A DNA stretch of 64,000 bases from assembly GCF_910594005.1 (NCBI RefSeq), contig NC_057824.1:24703314-24767313 (forward strand), given 5' to 3'. The position numbers and the translations under genes are program-made. The stretch's first letter is position 1. Every line of letters starts with the position of its first letter. The stretch is from Cervus elaphus (taxonomy: Eukaryota > Chordata > Mammalia > Artiodactyla > Cervidae). Below are positions 25,001 to 37,000 of the stretch, piece by piece. The notes beneath the pieces were generated by a model. It did no database searches and had not been told where the DNA came from. It saw only the letters and a list, made by a program, of their open reading frames with translations.

Positions 25001-28000
25001 AGTCGGACATGACTGAGCAACTAAGCACAGTGCACCCACACACATAGACAGAGTTTTTCTTGTTTTAACGGGCAGGGACTCAGCTCCATTCAAAGCCAAT
25101 AGAATGACTCTTTAGCTAAGGAGCCACGCGGCGAGGCCAAAACACCCAAGGTGACATTGGCACTTTAGCCTTCAGAGCCACCGCCCCAGGAAAGGGCGCA
25201 AGTCCAGCCACTCCCTAGCTTGCCCCCGTCAGCACACAGGCATACCCCGGAGGCCGTACTTGATCCTCAGGTAGCTGGTCCAGAGGTGGCCCCGCCGCTG
25301 CAGCTGGCCCAGGGCACGCAGCCCCACGAGCTCCGGAACGAAGAGCTCAACATCCAGGGACACCACCTGCAGCCCGTCCTTCACCTCCTTCTCCAGCAGT
25401 GCTGTGGGGAGCACGGGCGGGGAGACGGCAGGTCCAGTGTGGTCATGGCCTGTGCCCCAGGGACTGACCCCCCACCCCAGGGTGCCAGGGGAGGAAAGGA
25501 TGGGGGAGAAGCCCAGGGGGTCCCGGTAGAACCAAAGCCTAAGTCTCTACCAAGGACCATGGACATCAGGGTCGTTGACAGCATTTTCACTGTCCAGCTG
25601 GCAACCCCAAAAGTCACTTTTGTGGGTCCAGACCAAAAGGTTTTAAGACAAAACAGAATCAAACAGAAGAGAAATGACAGTGTGTTGATGGTCGTCAGGT
25701 AAATTTCACCTTCTGAAACTTGTTTCTGCTACACATTCAGCTCAATCACAGGTATAGCCATGCTGGTTAAGACTATCACAAATGCACAGGCCAGCTGGTC
25801 ATCAGGGCCAGCCACTCACATCACTACCTCGGAATTTCCCAGAACACCCCACGAGGAGCACCACCGGGAGGGCTCCACGCCAGCTCCAGCACCAGGGCGG
25901 ACGCCTGGTCAGGTGGGTGGGTATCCAGGCCAAGTTGCATATTCAAAATCCAAACAGCACCCCGTGCAATTTGGGTCAAAAATGCAAAATGTGTTTTTTA
26001 CACATCCCGTAACACGTAATGTGGGTCGGAACCCAGACAGTCCAAAAGGTGCTGGTTTATGGCTCATGGGGCCGGTTGTGCGTATTGGAAGGGCATCTGG
26101 GGGACTGAGGCAGAGGCTATGAGCAGATATAAGGTCTGGGTTTTCCATAAGTGGAATGTGGATATTGGGAGTTGGGGTGATGGGGACTACAAGTGGGCTA
26201 CTCAGCCCTCCCCTCCTCTCCTGAAGCCTGGTCGCTAAGGAAAGGTGGCAGGAAGGCCCACCTCCCTCCTCCTACCTGACACGTGGGCCTCATCACCCAG
26301 CAGGTTGCTCAGTGACACGGAGAAGGCAAGCCGGCTGCCCGCCTGCCGGCTGAGGTTTCCGGCGAGGACCACAGGGCTGCCCGATGTCACCAGTCTCGCC
26401 TCCAGCTGGGCCTCAAACCGCTGGGCCTCGCCGCCCACTGCTGGCCACAGGTTGCTCCGGCCCTGGAAAGGTCCCAGCATCACTTGGGGGGACGGGCTCG
26501 GCTAACAGGCCCCACCCTGACCACAAGAACCAGGACTGGACAGAGGGCAGGAGATGGATCCAGATTAATGGGCTTCTAGGCTGATCCTTCTCAAACTTCT
26601 TAAAAAACTGCTCACAATAGGTAAGTGAAAATGAAAGTGTCAGTTACGCAGGCATGTCCTACTCTTTGCGACCCCATAGACTATAGCCCGCCGGGCTCCT
26701 CTGTCCATGGAATTCTCCAGGCAAGAATACTGGAGTGGGTTGTCATTCCCTTCTCCAGGGGATCTTCCTGACCCAGAAATCAAACCCAGGTCTCCCGCAT
26801 TACAGGCAGATTCTTTACCTTCTGGGCCACCAGGGAATGGGTAATCCCTATTCAAATTCAGACAAAGTATGAATGACTCTTCCTCACTGCCCCTCTTTCA
26901 ATCTGTCAGGGACTCTTGGCCAGCTCTCCCTGCAGAATATTCTGGAATCTAACCACTTTGGCCACCTCCACCACTGTCCCAGCTTGCGCCTGATCATCAT
27001 GCCTGTGTGGTTGTGACAACCTTCTCCCCCCTCTCCTGGCTCCTGCCCTAGTGACCAGGGCGAGCACTTCCATGCATAGGAGATGATGGTACCCCTATCT
27101 TCTTCAGGGTAAGAGCCAAAGTCCTTGCAAAGGTCAACAAGGTCCGGTGGTTAAGAATCCACCTCCCAACGCAGGGGACGTGGGTTCGATCCTGGTCGAG
27201 GAACTAAGATCCCACATGTTGCAGGGACACTAAGTACATGAGCCACAACTCAAGAGCCCACACTCTGCAACTAAGACCCGATGCAGCCGCATAAACAAAC
27301 ACATAAATAAATATTCTAAAAACAACAACAATGAGCCAGACTTTCTCTGGAAGTCAGCCACGCAGCCCTGGCCAGAAAGCAAACAGCACAAGGGAGGAAC
27401 CCCAGCAGGTAAGACAAATAGATGACCCCAAACATACTCTACGTCTCCACGATTGAGCTTTGTCCAGAGAACCCATGGCAGCTGCAGCTGTCATCTTCGA
27501 TGGCTGTGCCAACTGTAGACCCATCCTACAGACCTCTCTGCTGGCTGCCAGCTGATCTGATTACCCAAAAGATGAAACAACGGCCTCACTGTTCCCAGAC
27601 TGTCCACTGCTTTAGGTTGTTGTTCAGTCACCCAGTCGTGTCCAGGTCTTTGTGGCCCCATGGACTGCAGCATGCCAGGCTTCCCTGTCCATCACCAACT
27701 CCCAGAGCTTGCTAAAACTCATGTCCATCGAGTTGGTGATGCCATCCAACCATCTCATCCTCTGTTGCCCCCTTCTCCGCCTGCCCTCAATCTTTCCCAG
27801 CATCAGGGTCTTTCTCTCTTGTAAATCCTGTTTTGCCTTTGTTCCTTGACAACAGTCATAAATCTGTCTTCTGCTTACTCTTTGGCAAAGCCTTACATGA
27901 TCTGTCATCTCACTTTTCTGTCCCATCTCCTGTGCTGGTCCAACCACACGGGGCCTCAGGCAGTGCTTCTGACATCCTGCACGCATTCCTGCCCCAGGAC

Positions 28001-31000
28001 CTTTGCACATGCTGGGCCCTTTACCTGCAATATCCTTCCCCCAGTGACCCACATGGCTCTCTTCTGCACATTCTTTACATCTTTGCTAAAGGTTATCTCC
28101 TCAGTCAGGCTTACCCTGTCAGCCTGTTTAAAACTGAAGCCAAGGGGCTCCCCTGGCAGTCCAGCAGCTAAGACCCTGCACTCCCAATGCTGGGGGCCCA
28201 GGTTCTCTTCCTGGTCAGGGAACTAGATCCTACATGTCACAACTAAGAGTCAATGCAGCCAAATGAATAAATAAAAAACTGGTGCCAACTTGCAGGCCCT
28301 TCTTCTCACATAATCCAGACCCCTGTATCTAGCTCATCGATTCCCTTTTCTTAACAGCGCTTACATCCACTTATCACCATGGTTTGCTTATGTATTTTAT
28401 GATCTCTCCCATGAGAATGTAAGTTCCAAAAGGAGAGAATTCTGTATGTGTATCTCTTCCATGGAGCTGTCTTCCTGGCAAATCGTAGGTACTTAATAAA
28501 CAGCTACTGAATAAATGAATAAAGACAATGGAAAATATAGGTTTCATTCCCCTCCCTAGTCACCCAGTCTCTCTCAAAGGCAACCACCATCCCTGCATCT
28601 GTGCATCTTCCAGAGACAGCGTGGGCCTACAGACATAAGTCTGTCTGTGTGTACACACACGTGTGTACATACATGTGTATACATGTGTACTTAATCACAC
28701 ATGCACGCTGCCTCTTGCTCTGCACAAAAATAGACACCAGCTCTCCACTCCGCTCTGCTTCTCTCACTTCATGGTGTGTCTGGCTGATGCTTCTCTCTGG
28801 TCTGTATCAGAAGCTGCTCGGCAGTCAGCTGTAGCTTTCGCAAAGTGCAGCCCGTGAATAGCGTGATTATAGAATTTCTCATCCAAACCGGGACACTTAC
28901 CAGTTAGAGACCACTAATCAGGGACTTCCCTGGTGGTCCAGTGGCTAAGATTCCATGCTCCCAGTGCAGGGGGTCCTGGGTCGGGGAACTAGGTTCCCAT
29001 ATGCTGCAACTAAAGATCTTGCAAGCCGCAGGAAAGATCAGAGATCCTGTGTGCACCAGCTAAGGCTCAGCACAGCCAAATAGATAAATATATTTTTGAA
29101 AAAAGAGAGGGAGGACCAGTAATCACAGCTGAGCTGGATCAATAGTAACCCGGGACTTAGGAATGTCTATCATTGCACACGCAGGGGAGAGGGCATTGAA
29201 ATCTAACACTCTCCACGCCATCCTTAAAGCCCATAAACTCTCAGAGTTGAGCCCAGCATTTCTGCTTTGTATTCCTGAGTTCATCTGCCTTAGCCTCCTC
29301 ATTTCCTGTGGGCTTACCAAGAGGACTGAAAGAAAGACCCAGGGTCAAAGTCATATGTGTCCCCTGCCCATCCTAGAAAAGGCTTTGGAAAGTTCTGAAG
29401 CTCCAGCTGTTACCACTATCGTGATGAGTCTGAGGCAGCTAGAACTGGGAATTTCTCTAAAGGCCAATGCTTCCAGGCTGCAGACAGCCCTCTGGAGAGC
29501 AGCAGGCAGGCCTGCAGGGAGGGGCAGGCAATTAGCACTCGTGCGCTTAGCAAAGTGGGATTGATTCGCGGGCTCCTGGGAGCTCTGCAATAACGCGTAG
29601 TCTCAGCCAGCAGGCAGCTGGGCTTCTAAGAGGAAGATGCTCTCCCCTGACACTTGGTCTTCGCACCCGGACAGGAAGCAGATTTGGGAGCTGAGAGTGT
29701 GTTCATGCAGCAAAAATTCCAACCCTGGCTCTAATTTTCAACTCAGACCTCTCTGAGAATCCACTGGAGACGGATACAGGACAACCAGACTCATGGCCAA
29801 AGGGGCCCAGAGGTCCCGCTTGGCAGGAGCGAGTCTCCAGCTGCTCTTTTTATCCTTTTTGGAGTCACAGACCTGCTTGAACATCGGCTGGAAGGTCTAA
29901 ACCCTCTCCCCAGAAGGAGGACAGACACAAACTTCTGCACAATTGCGGAGGCTTCAGAGGATCCACTGAGTCCCATCTAGGTCCTCCAGGTTGAAAACCT
30001 TAAAAAGTACCTATAGGACTTCCTTGGTGGCTCAGCGGTAAAGAATTCACCCACTAATGCAAGGGACACAGGTTTGATTTCTGGTCTGGGAAGAACCCAC
30101 ATGTGGTGAAGCGACGCAGTAGCGCGTCACAACTACCGAGCCTGTGCTCTAGGGCCCAGGAGTCACAAGAGAAGCCCCCACACTGCAAATAGACAGTAGT
30201 CCCTGCTCCCCGCAACTAGAGAAAAGATCACACAGTTACAAAGGGCCAGCACAGTCAAAAATAAATAAACAGATGTTTTTAAAAAACTGAAAGTTTTTTC
30301 AAATCTATAATATCATGAGCTGAACTGTGCTTCCCTCCAAAGCTAACCGCCAGGACATGTGAGGGTGACCATATTTGTAAACAGGATCTTTGCAGACAAA
30401 GGCAGGATGAGGTCATTTGTGCGAACCTTAATCCAGCCTGACTGGGAAACTTACAAAAAGAGAGATGTGGCCACAGATACCTACAGAGGGCAGACAATGC
30501 GGAGACAAGGGGGAAGACAGCCACTTACAAGCCAAGGAATCCCCAAGGCTACTAGAAACCAGGAGAGAAGCATGGGTTAGAGCCTTAGCAGGAACCAACT
30601 CTGCCAGCACCTTGATTTTGAACTTCCAGCCTCCAGAACTGTGAGAGAATTTCCATTGTTCATGGCCCCGAAAATTCAGGGTACTTTGATAGAGCAGCCC
30701 TGGAAAACTCACACAGATTTCTCCGTGTGTGACTTGACATTTCTTCTGGAAATCGGGGGAGTAGCACTCTTTGACTTACTATTTTATATCTTTGTCTACT
30801 CTGGATGTTTTAAAGCATGCTCCTGTGTTACTGTTATTATCAATTTTTGACATCGATGGTGGTAAGATCTGAACCCATTTTTTTTCTTTTTCATATTAGA
30901 TGGTACTAGTAGGTGGATGGAGAACAGCTAAAGCACCAAAGGAAGGACTTCCTTGGTGGTCCAGTGGTTAAGAATCTGCCTACCAACACAGGGGATTGGG

Positions 31001-34000
31001 GCTCGATCCCTGGTCAGGAAACTAGATTCCACATTCCTCGGGGCAACTGAACCCACACACCGCAAATGAAAGGTCCTGCATGCCACAGTGAAGATCCCAT
31101 GTGACGCAACTAAGGCCCAATAAATAAATAAATATTTTTTTAAAAATCCACCTTCCAATGCAGGGGACATGGGTTCGATCCCTGGTCAGGGAACTAAGAG
31201 CCCACATGCCACGGGGCAACTAAGCCTACACCCCACAACTAGAGTCCCTGCATCGTAACAGAAGATCCCCCTGTATGATGCAGCAAAGATCTCTAGTGCC
31301 ACAACTAAGACTCAAGGCAGCAAGCAAATTAAGTAAGTAAATAATTAAAAAAAAAAAAAACCACCACCAAAGGAGGTGGTGATGAGTAAGCAGGGATTGG
31401 GACCGGAAGTGTCCTGGGAGGTGGCAGGTGTCGACACCAGGGGTTTGAGGACGGGGTACAAACCTTGATGTAGTAGACGTCCCTTTCATCCAGGATCAAT
31501 TCCAGGTGACCCATGCGGGCCCTCTGGACAGTCTCGATCTTTCCTGGGAGACAAAAATGAGACTTTAGAGACCGGGGTTCAACATTCTGGATCCACCTCC
31601 AGGGTCGGCTGGGGGATGTCCTCCTGGCTTCCTATTCTCTGAGCCCCGGGGTCCTCGTCCATTAAATGGGGCTCTATGTAGTGCCGACCTCAGAAGGTGG
31701 CTGAGGAGTCCACAGTGAGCTGGCTGTATCTGGCCCATGGATCCGGCCCGTGGCTGGGGGCAGGGTGATGGGGGACCACTGTCTTACCATCCAGCTCAAT
31801 TCTCTTCTTGGGATGGAGAAGCTTGAGACGGAACTTCCCCTGAGGCCAGCTGTAGCTGACGTCCACCCCGACGTCCCTGGGCACTTTGGATCCGGGCGTG
31901 CCCATGAAGATGTGAGCTGAGGCTTCCTGAGGGAGCCAGCAGTCCTTCTGGAAACAGCAGAGTCCTCAAGACTGAGAACCCATCCAGGTCCCACCCCCCC
32001 ACCTGAAGAAAACCTGAGTTCTGGGCTTCCCCCATCGCTCAGTGGTAAAGAATCTGCCTGCCAGTGCAGGAGACACAGGTTCCATCCCTGGTCCAGGAAG
32101 ATCCCACAAGCTGCGGAGCAACAAAGCCTGTGAGCCACAACTACTGAGCCTGTGCTCTGGGGCCCGGGAACTGCAACTCCTGAGGCCACATGCTGCAACT
32201 CCTGGAGCCCAAACACTCTACAGCCCATCTACTCTAGATCCGAAACAAGAGAAGCCACTGCGGTGAGAAGCCCAAGCTCTGCAACTGGAGAATAGCTCCC
32301 ACTCGCCGCAACTAGAGAAAAGCAATGAAGACCCCAAAATAAATAAATGTATGTTTCCAAAAGAAACACCAAAATCTGAGTTCTTATGGTCATTCTTGTC
32401 CTCGAAAGACAAGAACCCTAAAAGCAGGAGTCTGGGGCTGTACGTCCTGGAGGAGAGTCCTACAGGACAGCTCAGGACCACAAGGACGGGCTCTCAGTTT
32501 GGCAGACAACTAGAGGAGCAGCTGCAACACACATCTGCCTGGACCCCCCGGGGCCCCCCACCAGCTCAGCCTGCTCATCTCCCAGCTTCTGTGTGCTTTG
32601 CTTTTTTTTTTTAATAAATACAACTTTTTATTTTGTATTGGGGTGTAACTGATTAACAATGTTTTGAAAGTATCAGGTGGAGAATGAGGGGACTCAGCCA
32701 TACATATACACGAATCCATTCTCCCCCAAACTCCCCTCCAGGCTGCCACAGAACATTGAGCAGAGTTCCCTGTGCTGTATGGTAAGTAGATCCTTGCTGG
32801 GTGTCCATTTTAAATATAGCTGTTTGTCCATGTCCATCCCTAACTGCATCCCTATCCTTCCCGCTGGCAGCCATAAGCTTGTTCTCAGCCTGTGAGTCTG
32901 TTTCTGTTTTGTAAGTAAGTTCATTTGTGTAACTTCTTTTTGGATTCCATATAAGGGATGTCATATGATGTTTCTCCTTCTCTGACTTACTTCACTGTGT
33001 GATAATCTCTAGGTCTACCCAGCTTGCTGCAAAGGGCATTACTTCATTCTTTTTAAATGGCTGAGTAATAGTCCATTATATATATGTACCACACATCTTT
33101 ATCCATTCCTCTGTTGATGGACATTTAGGTTGCTTCCAAGTCTTGGCTATCATAAACAGTGATGCAATGAACATCGGGGTCTGTGTACTTTGCTCCTAAT
33201 GCCAGGCACCTGTGACCTCCAGAACATTCCCTCCAGCGAAGGAGGGGAAAACATCTCAATCCTTAGCCCCCAGGGGTCCAAACTCTGCAACCAAAGTCCT
33301 GCTCCGGGGCTGAGCAGGGCTCAGGCTGACGCTGCCACCTCACCTGCCACCCACCCCCGCTCTGCTTCTTTCCTGTCCCCACCCTCTTTTCTCCACCCTC
33401 TTACTGGGTCCTCCTGGAGTCTTTTCTTCATCCATCACTTTTACCCAAATCCTCATCTCTGGTCTGCTTCTGGGAAAAATGCAGCTTAAGGTATGAGCTC
33501 TCCTTAATATCCTGCACCATCGTACGTTCACTCAGAACCAACTAGCGTTCACTGCTGTGTGCGAGGCACCGTTGCAGGCACAGGGAGTGCAGCCAAGTGA
33601 TATACACAAAGTCCTGCCCTCCTGGCACCAACACTCGCAGGACCTCCAGACACAGAAGTGAGACGGCAGCTGGTGGCCGTGAGTGCTCTGCTGACAAACT
33701 CGGAGTCAAGGGTCATTGTTCTGGACTGGGTAGTCAGGGAGGGAAGTTGTTGCTGAGGAAGGGGTGCGTCTGATGAGACCAGAAGGCAGGTGGATGTCTA
33801 GGAAAGAGTGTTCCAGGCAGAGGAAATCGCCAGTGCAAAGGCCCTGGGGCAGCAATGTGCTTGGCATTTAATTAAAAGGAGGTCAGTGTGTCTGGAGAGT
33901 GGTGATCCTGGTCAAAAAGTGGGGAGATGGGGAGGAGAGACTGGCATGGCTGGATCATTGAAAGCCTGTTGGTCAGGGTGCTCGGCTCCTACTCAGAGGG

Positions 34001-37000
34001 AAAGAAGTCCTGAGCAGAGGACGGACACAATCCTTTAGGGATTTTGGAAGGTCTGTCTGGTTGCTGGTGGAAAACACATGGAAAGGAGACAGGAGTGGGA
34101 ACTGGGAGGTCAGACAGGAGGCTGTTGAGTGTCTGTCTGTGCCAGGTGCTGGGGACCCAGGCATGAGACAGGCACCGGATCTGTTCCCAGGAACTGAGTG
34201 ACTAGGGGAAGACAGATCTTAATTAACCGGCTTCAGTAATGAACACAAATGGGACCAAAAGAGAAGAAACACCGTCCCCTTAGAGCACGTAACAAACAAA
34301 TATGGCCACTTCAGGGTAATCAGGGCAGGCTTCACTGAGGAGGTGACCTCTTGAATGGAGCTCTGAAGGTTGATTCAGAGTTAACAAGCTAACAAGATGT
34401 GCAAGGGTCCTGAGGTAGGAGGGGAACTACAGCAGGACAAGCCCAGTCCAACAGGTCCAGGGAGGAGGCCCCCTGTCTTTACGAGTGATGCTCAAGGCTG
34501 ACCCCTGAGTAGAAGACCTAGGGAGCCCCTGAATCTGATTGAGAAAGAAGAAGGTTCCCTAGGGCTTACCTGGGGGTGGAGGGTGTAGGCAGCCTCCAGC
34601 AGATACTGTTGGAGCCCCCGGTCCTGCTTCTTCAGGGTCACAGCTGCTAACACAGGCACCCAGAGCAGGTAGGGCTGGTCGGGCGCCGGCCAGCACATCT
34701 CAGTGCAGAGCTGCCAGCCCCAGGTGTGGGATGCTGTGAGGAGGGGAGCAGGCGGCACCCGTCAGGAGAGAGCTGAGGGCTCCGGGCAGGGCCACGGACG
34801 CTCCCATCAGCAAAGAAAGAGCATCTCCACATTCTTCAGGGAAACAGTATTATTTAGTCATTAATCATAGCAGGTGGTGCTGTGTAGACCAGGGTTTCTC
34901 AGCTTTGGCACTCTCAACACGTGGCCTGGATAATTCCTTGTTGTGGGGGACTGCCCTGGGCTCGACCCACTAGACGCCTTCAGCACCTCCCACACCAGTA
35001 TGACAACCAGCGATGTCTCCAGACATTGCCACCTGTCCCCTGGCTTGGGGGGAGGGTCAAAATCACCCCTGGTTCAGGACCCCAGTGTAGACCATCAGAA
35101 TATCCGGCAGCATGATTTGGGCACAGGCTCTGGAGCAAGAAAGCCTGGATCCGCATTCCCGTTCTGCCAATGCCCAGCGGTGTGACTTTGGGCAAGTTAC
35201 CTAACATCTCAGTGCTTTGGTGTTTCTCATCTGTCCACTGGGACTGAAAATAGATCCAGGCCCATGGTGTAGCTGGGAGGATTTACAGCTCAGTGAGTGT
35301 TCGGGACACTGTTTAGCCTAAAGGAGTAACTTAAGTAGGCCCCTCCCCCACCCTACCCCCCAAATGATTGCAAGATCTGTGACTGTTTGATCTACCTCAT
35401 GCTCTTCCTTCTCAATTTTGTTGCCTTTCACCTGATGTTATCATCAAAGAGTTGTCTTATTCTATTACAATATGCAGTTCAGGACTTCCCTGGTAGTCCA
35501 GTGGTTAAGAATCCACCTGCCAATGCAGTGGACACAGGTTTGATCCCTGGGTTGAAAAGATCCCACGTGCCATGGGGCAACTAAGCCCGAATGCCACAAC
35601 TGCTGACCCCATGTGCTGCAACTACTGAGCCTGTTTTGGGGCCCTCACTCTGCAACAAGAGAAGCCACCAGAGTGAGAAGCCCATGCACCACAAGAAACA
35701 GCAGTCCCCACTCACCGCAGCTGAAGAAAGCCTGCGTGCAGCTGCAAAGACCCAGCGCAGCCAGAAATACATACATATATACATACGTAAAAAAGGAAAT
35801 GCAAAAAAACCTACTAAAAAATGCCCTTCTTTACAAACTTCAAAAGTTACAGGATATCTCGGTATTTTACCAAACCAGGCGTTGGCAAACGTTTTCAGTA
35901 AATGGCCAGATGGTAAATACTTGAGGTTTTGCTGGTCACACATCCATGACCGCAGTTTGCTGTTACTCAGCTCTGCTGTTGTTGAAGAAAAGCCACAGAC
36001 AACGGGAGTGGCTCTGCACCAATAAAACTTCATTTCTGGGCACTGAAATATGAATTTCACAAATTTCTCACATGTTCTGAAATAGTCTTCTTTTGATTAT
36101 TTTTTCAGCATTTGGAAATGTAAAAGTCTATTCTTAGTTCAAAGGCTGTTATAATAAGCCATTCTCCTACTGTTGGATATTTGAGTTGCTGCCTTTTTTT
36201 TTTTTGCTCTGTAAATAATGATGAAACAAACATCTTGTGCATTCGGCACTTTTAAAGAGATTTTGGCTTATTTTCATAAGGTATAGGGAAGGCTTCCCAC
36301 GTGGTGCTAGTAAGGAACCCACCTGCCAATGCAGGAGATACAAGAGACATGGGTTCAACCCCTGGGTTGGGAAGATCCCCTGGAAGAGGTAATGGCAACC
36401 CACTCCAGTATTCCTGCCTGGAAAATTCCATGCACAGAGGAGCCTGGCAGGATACAGTCCGTGGGGCCAAAAAGAGTTGGACAAGACTGAGTGACCGAAC
36501 ACACAGTGTCTAGACACAGCATCACTGAGTTAAGAGGCATAAGTACTTCAGGGCGGAAGAGTAGCTCTGGAGTTTGGAGCTGTTATCTTACCCCTCAGCC
36601 CCAAGATGCCCATCTTGGGACAATGACACGGAGGGCCTGCTGGCACCCACCTTCCTTGCTGGTACAGGACTGGGCCTCGGAAGGGCTGGGAACGTGACTG
36701 AGGCTCCTCACGCCATCCCCAGTGACGAGATACAGCTGAGAGCTGGGTGGGAAGGGAGGGAAGTGTGGTGAGTCATTGACATTCACCCATAAAACCACCA
36801 GGGCAAAGGCGCTGGGGCAGGTCCCACCAGGAACAGGACAGGCCTTTGGGGCACCTGGCACGCTGGTGGGGGAGTCAGTCCATGAACACAGAGGGTGACA
36901 AGCGCTATGAAAAACCTAAAATATGGGATGGCATGGGCATAGCATCCACTTGGGGACACAGCAAGGCGTTGGTTAGTTGGGGGGTTTGGAGGGGACATTC

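Larger units (their letters stand above)
26463..31463 (-). other. Intron 15 of the LLTP gene
   Basis: 5 kb with seven SINEs and an MLT1-like LTR. Unique parts (26880-27130, 28290-28915, 29110-30010, 30670-30940) show no splice-flanked frame resembling the family. Confidence 0.65.
31948..34569 (-). other. Intron 13 of the LLTP gene
   Basis: 2.6 kb with a long CHR-like SINE, an antisense L1 3' end and old mammal-wide repeat sequence (about 33540-34440, including GTGCAAAGGCCCTG). No exon seen. Confidence 0.65.
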
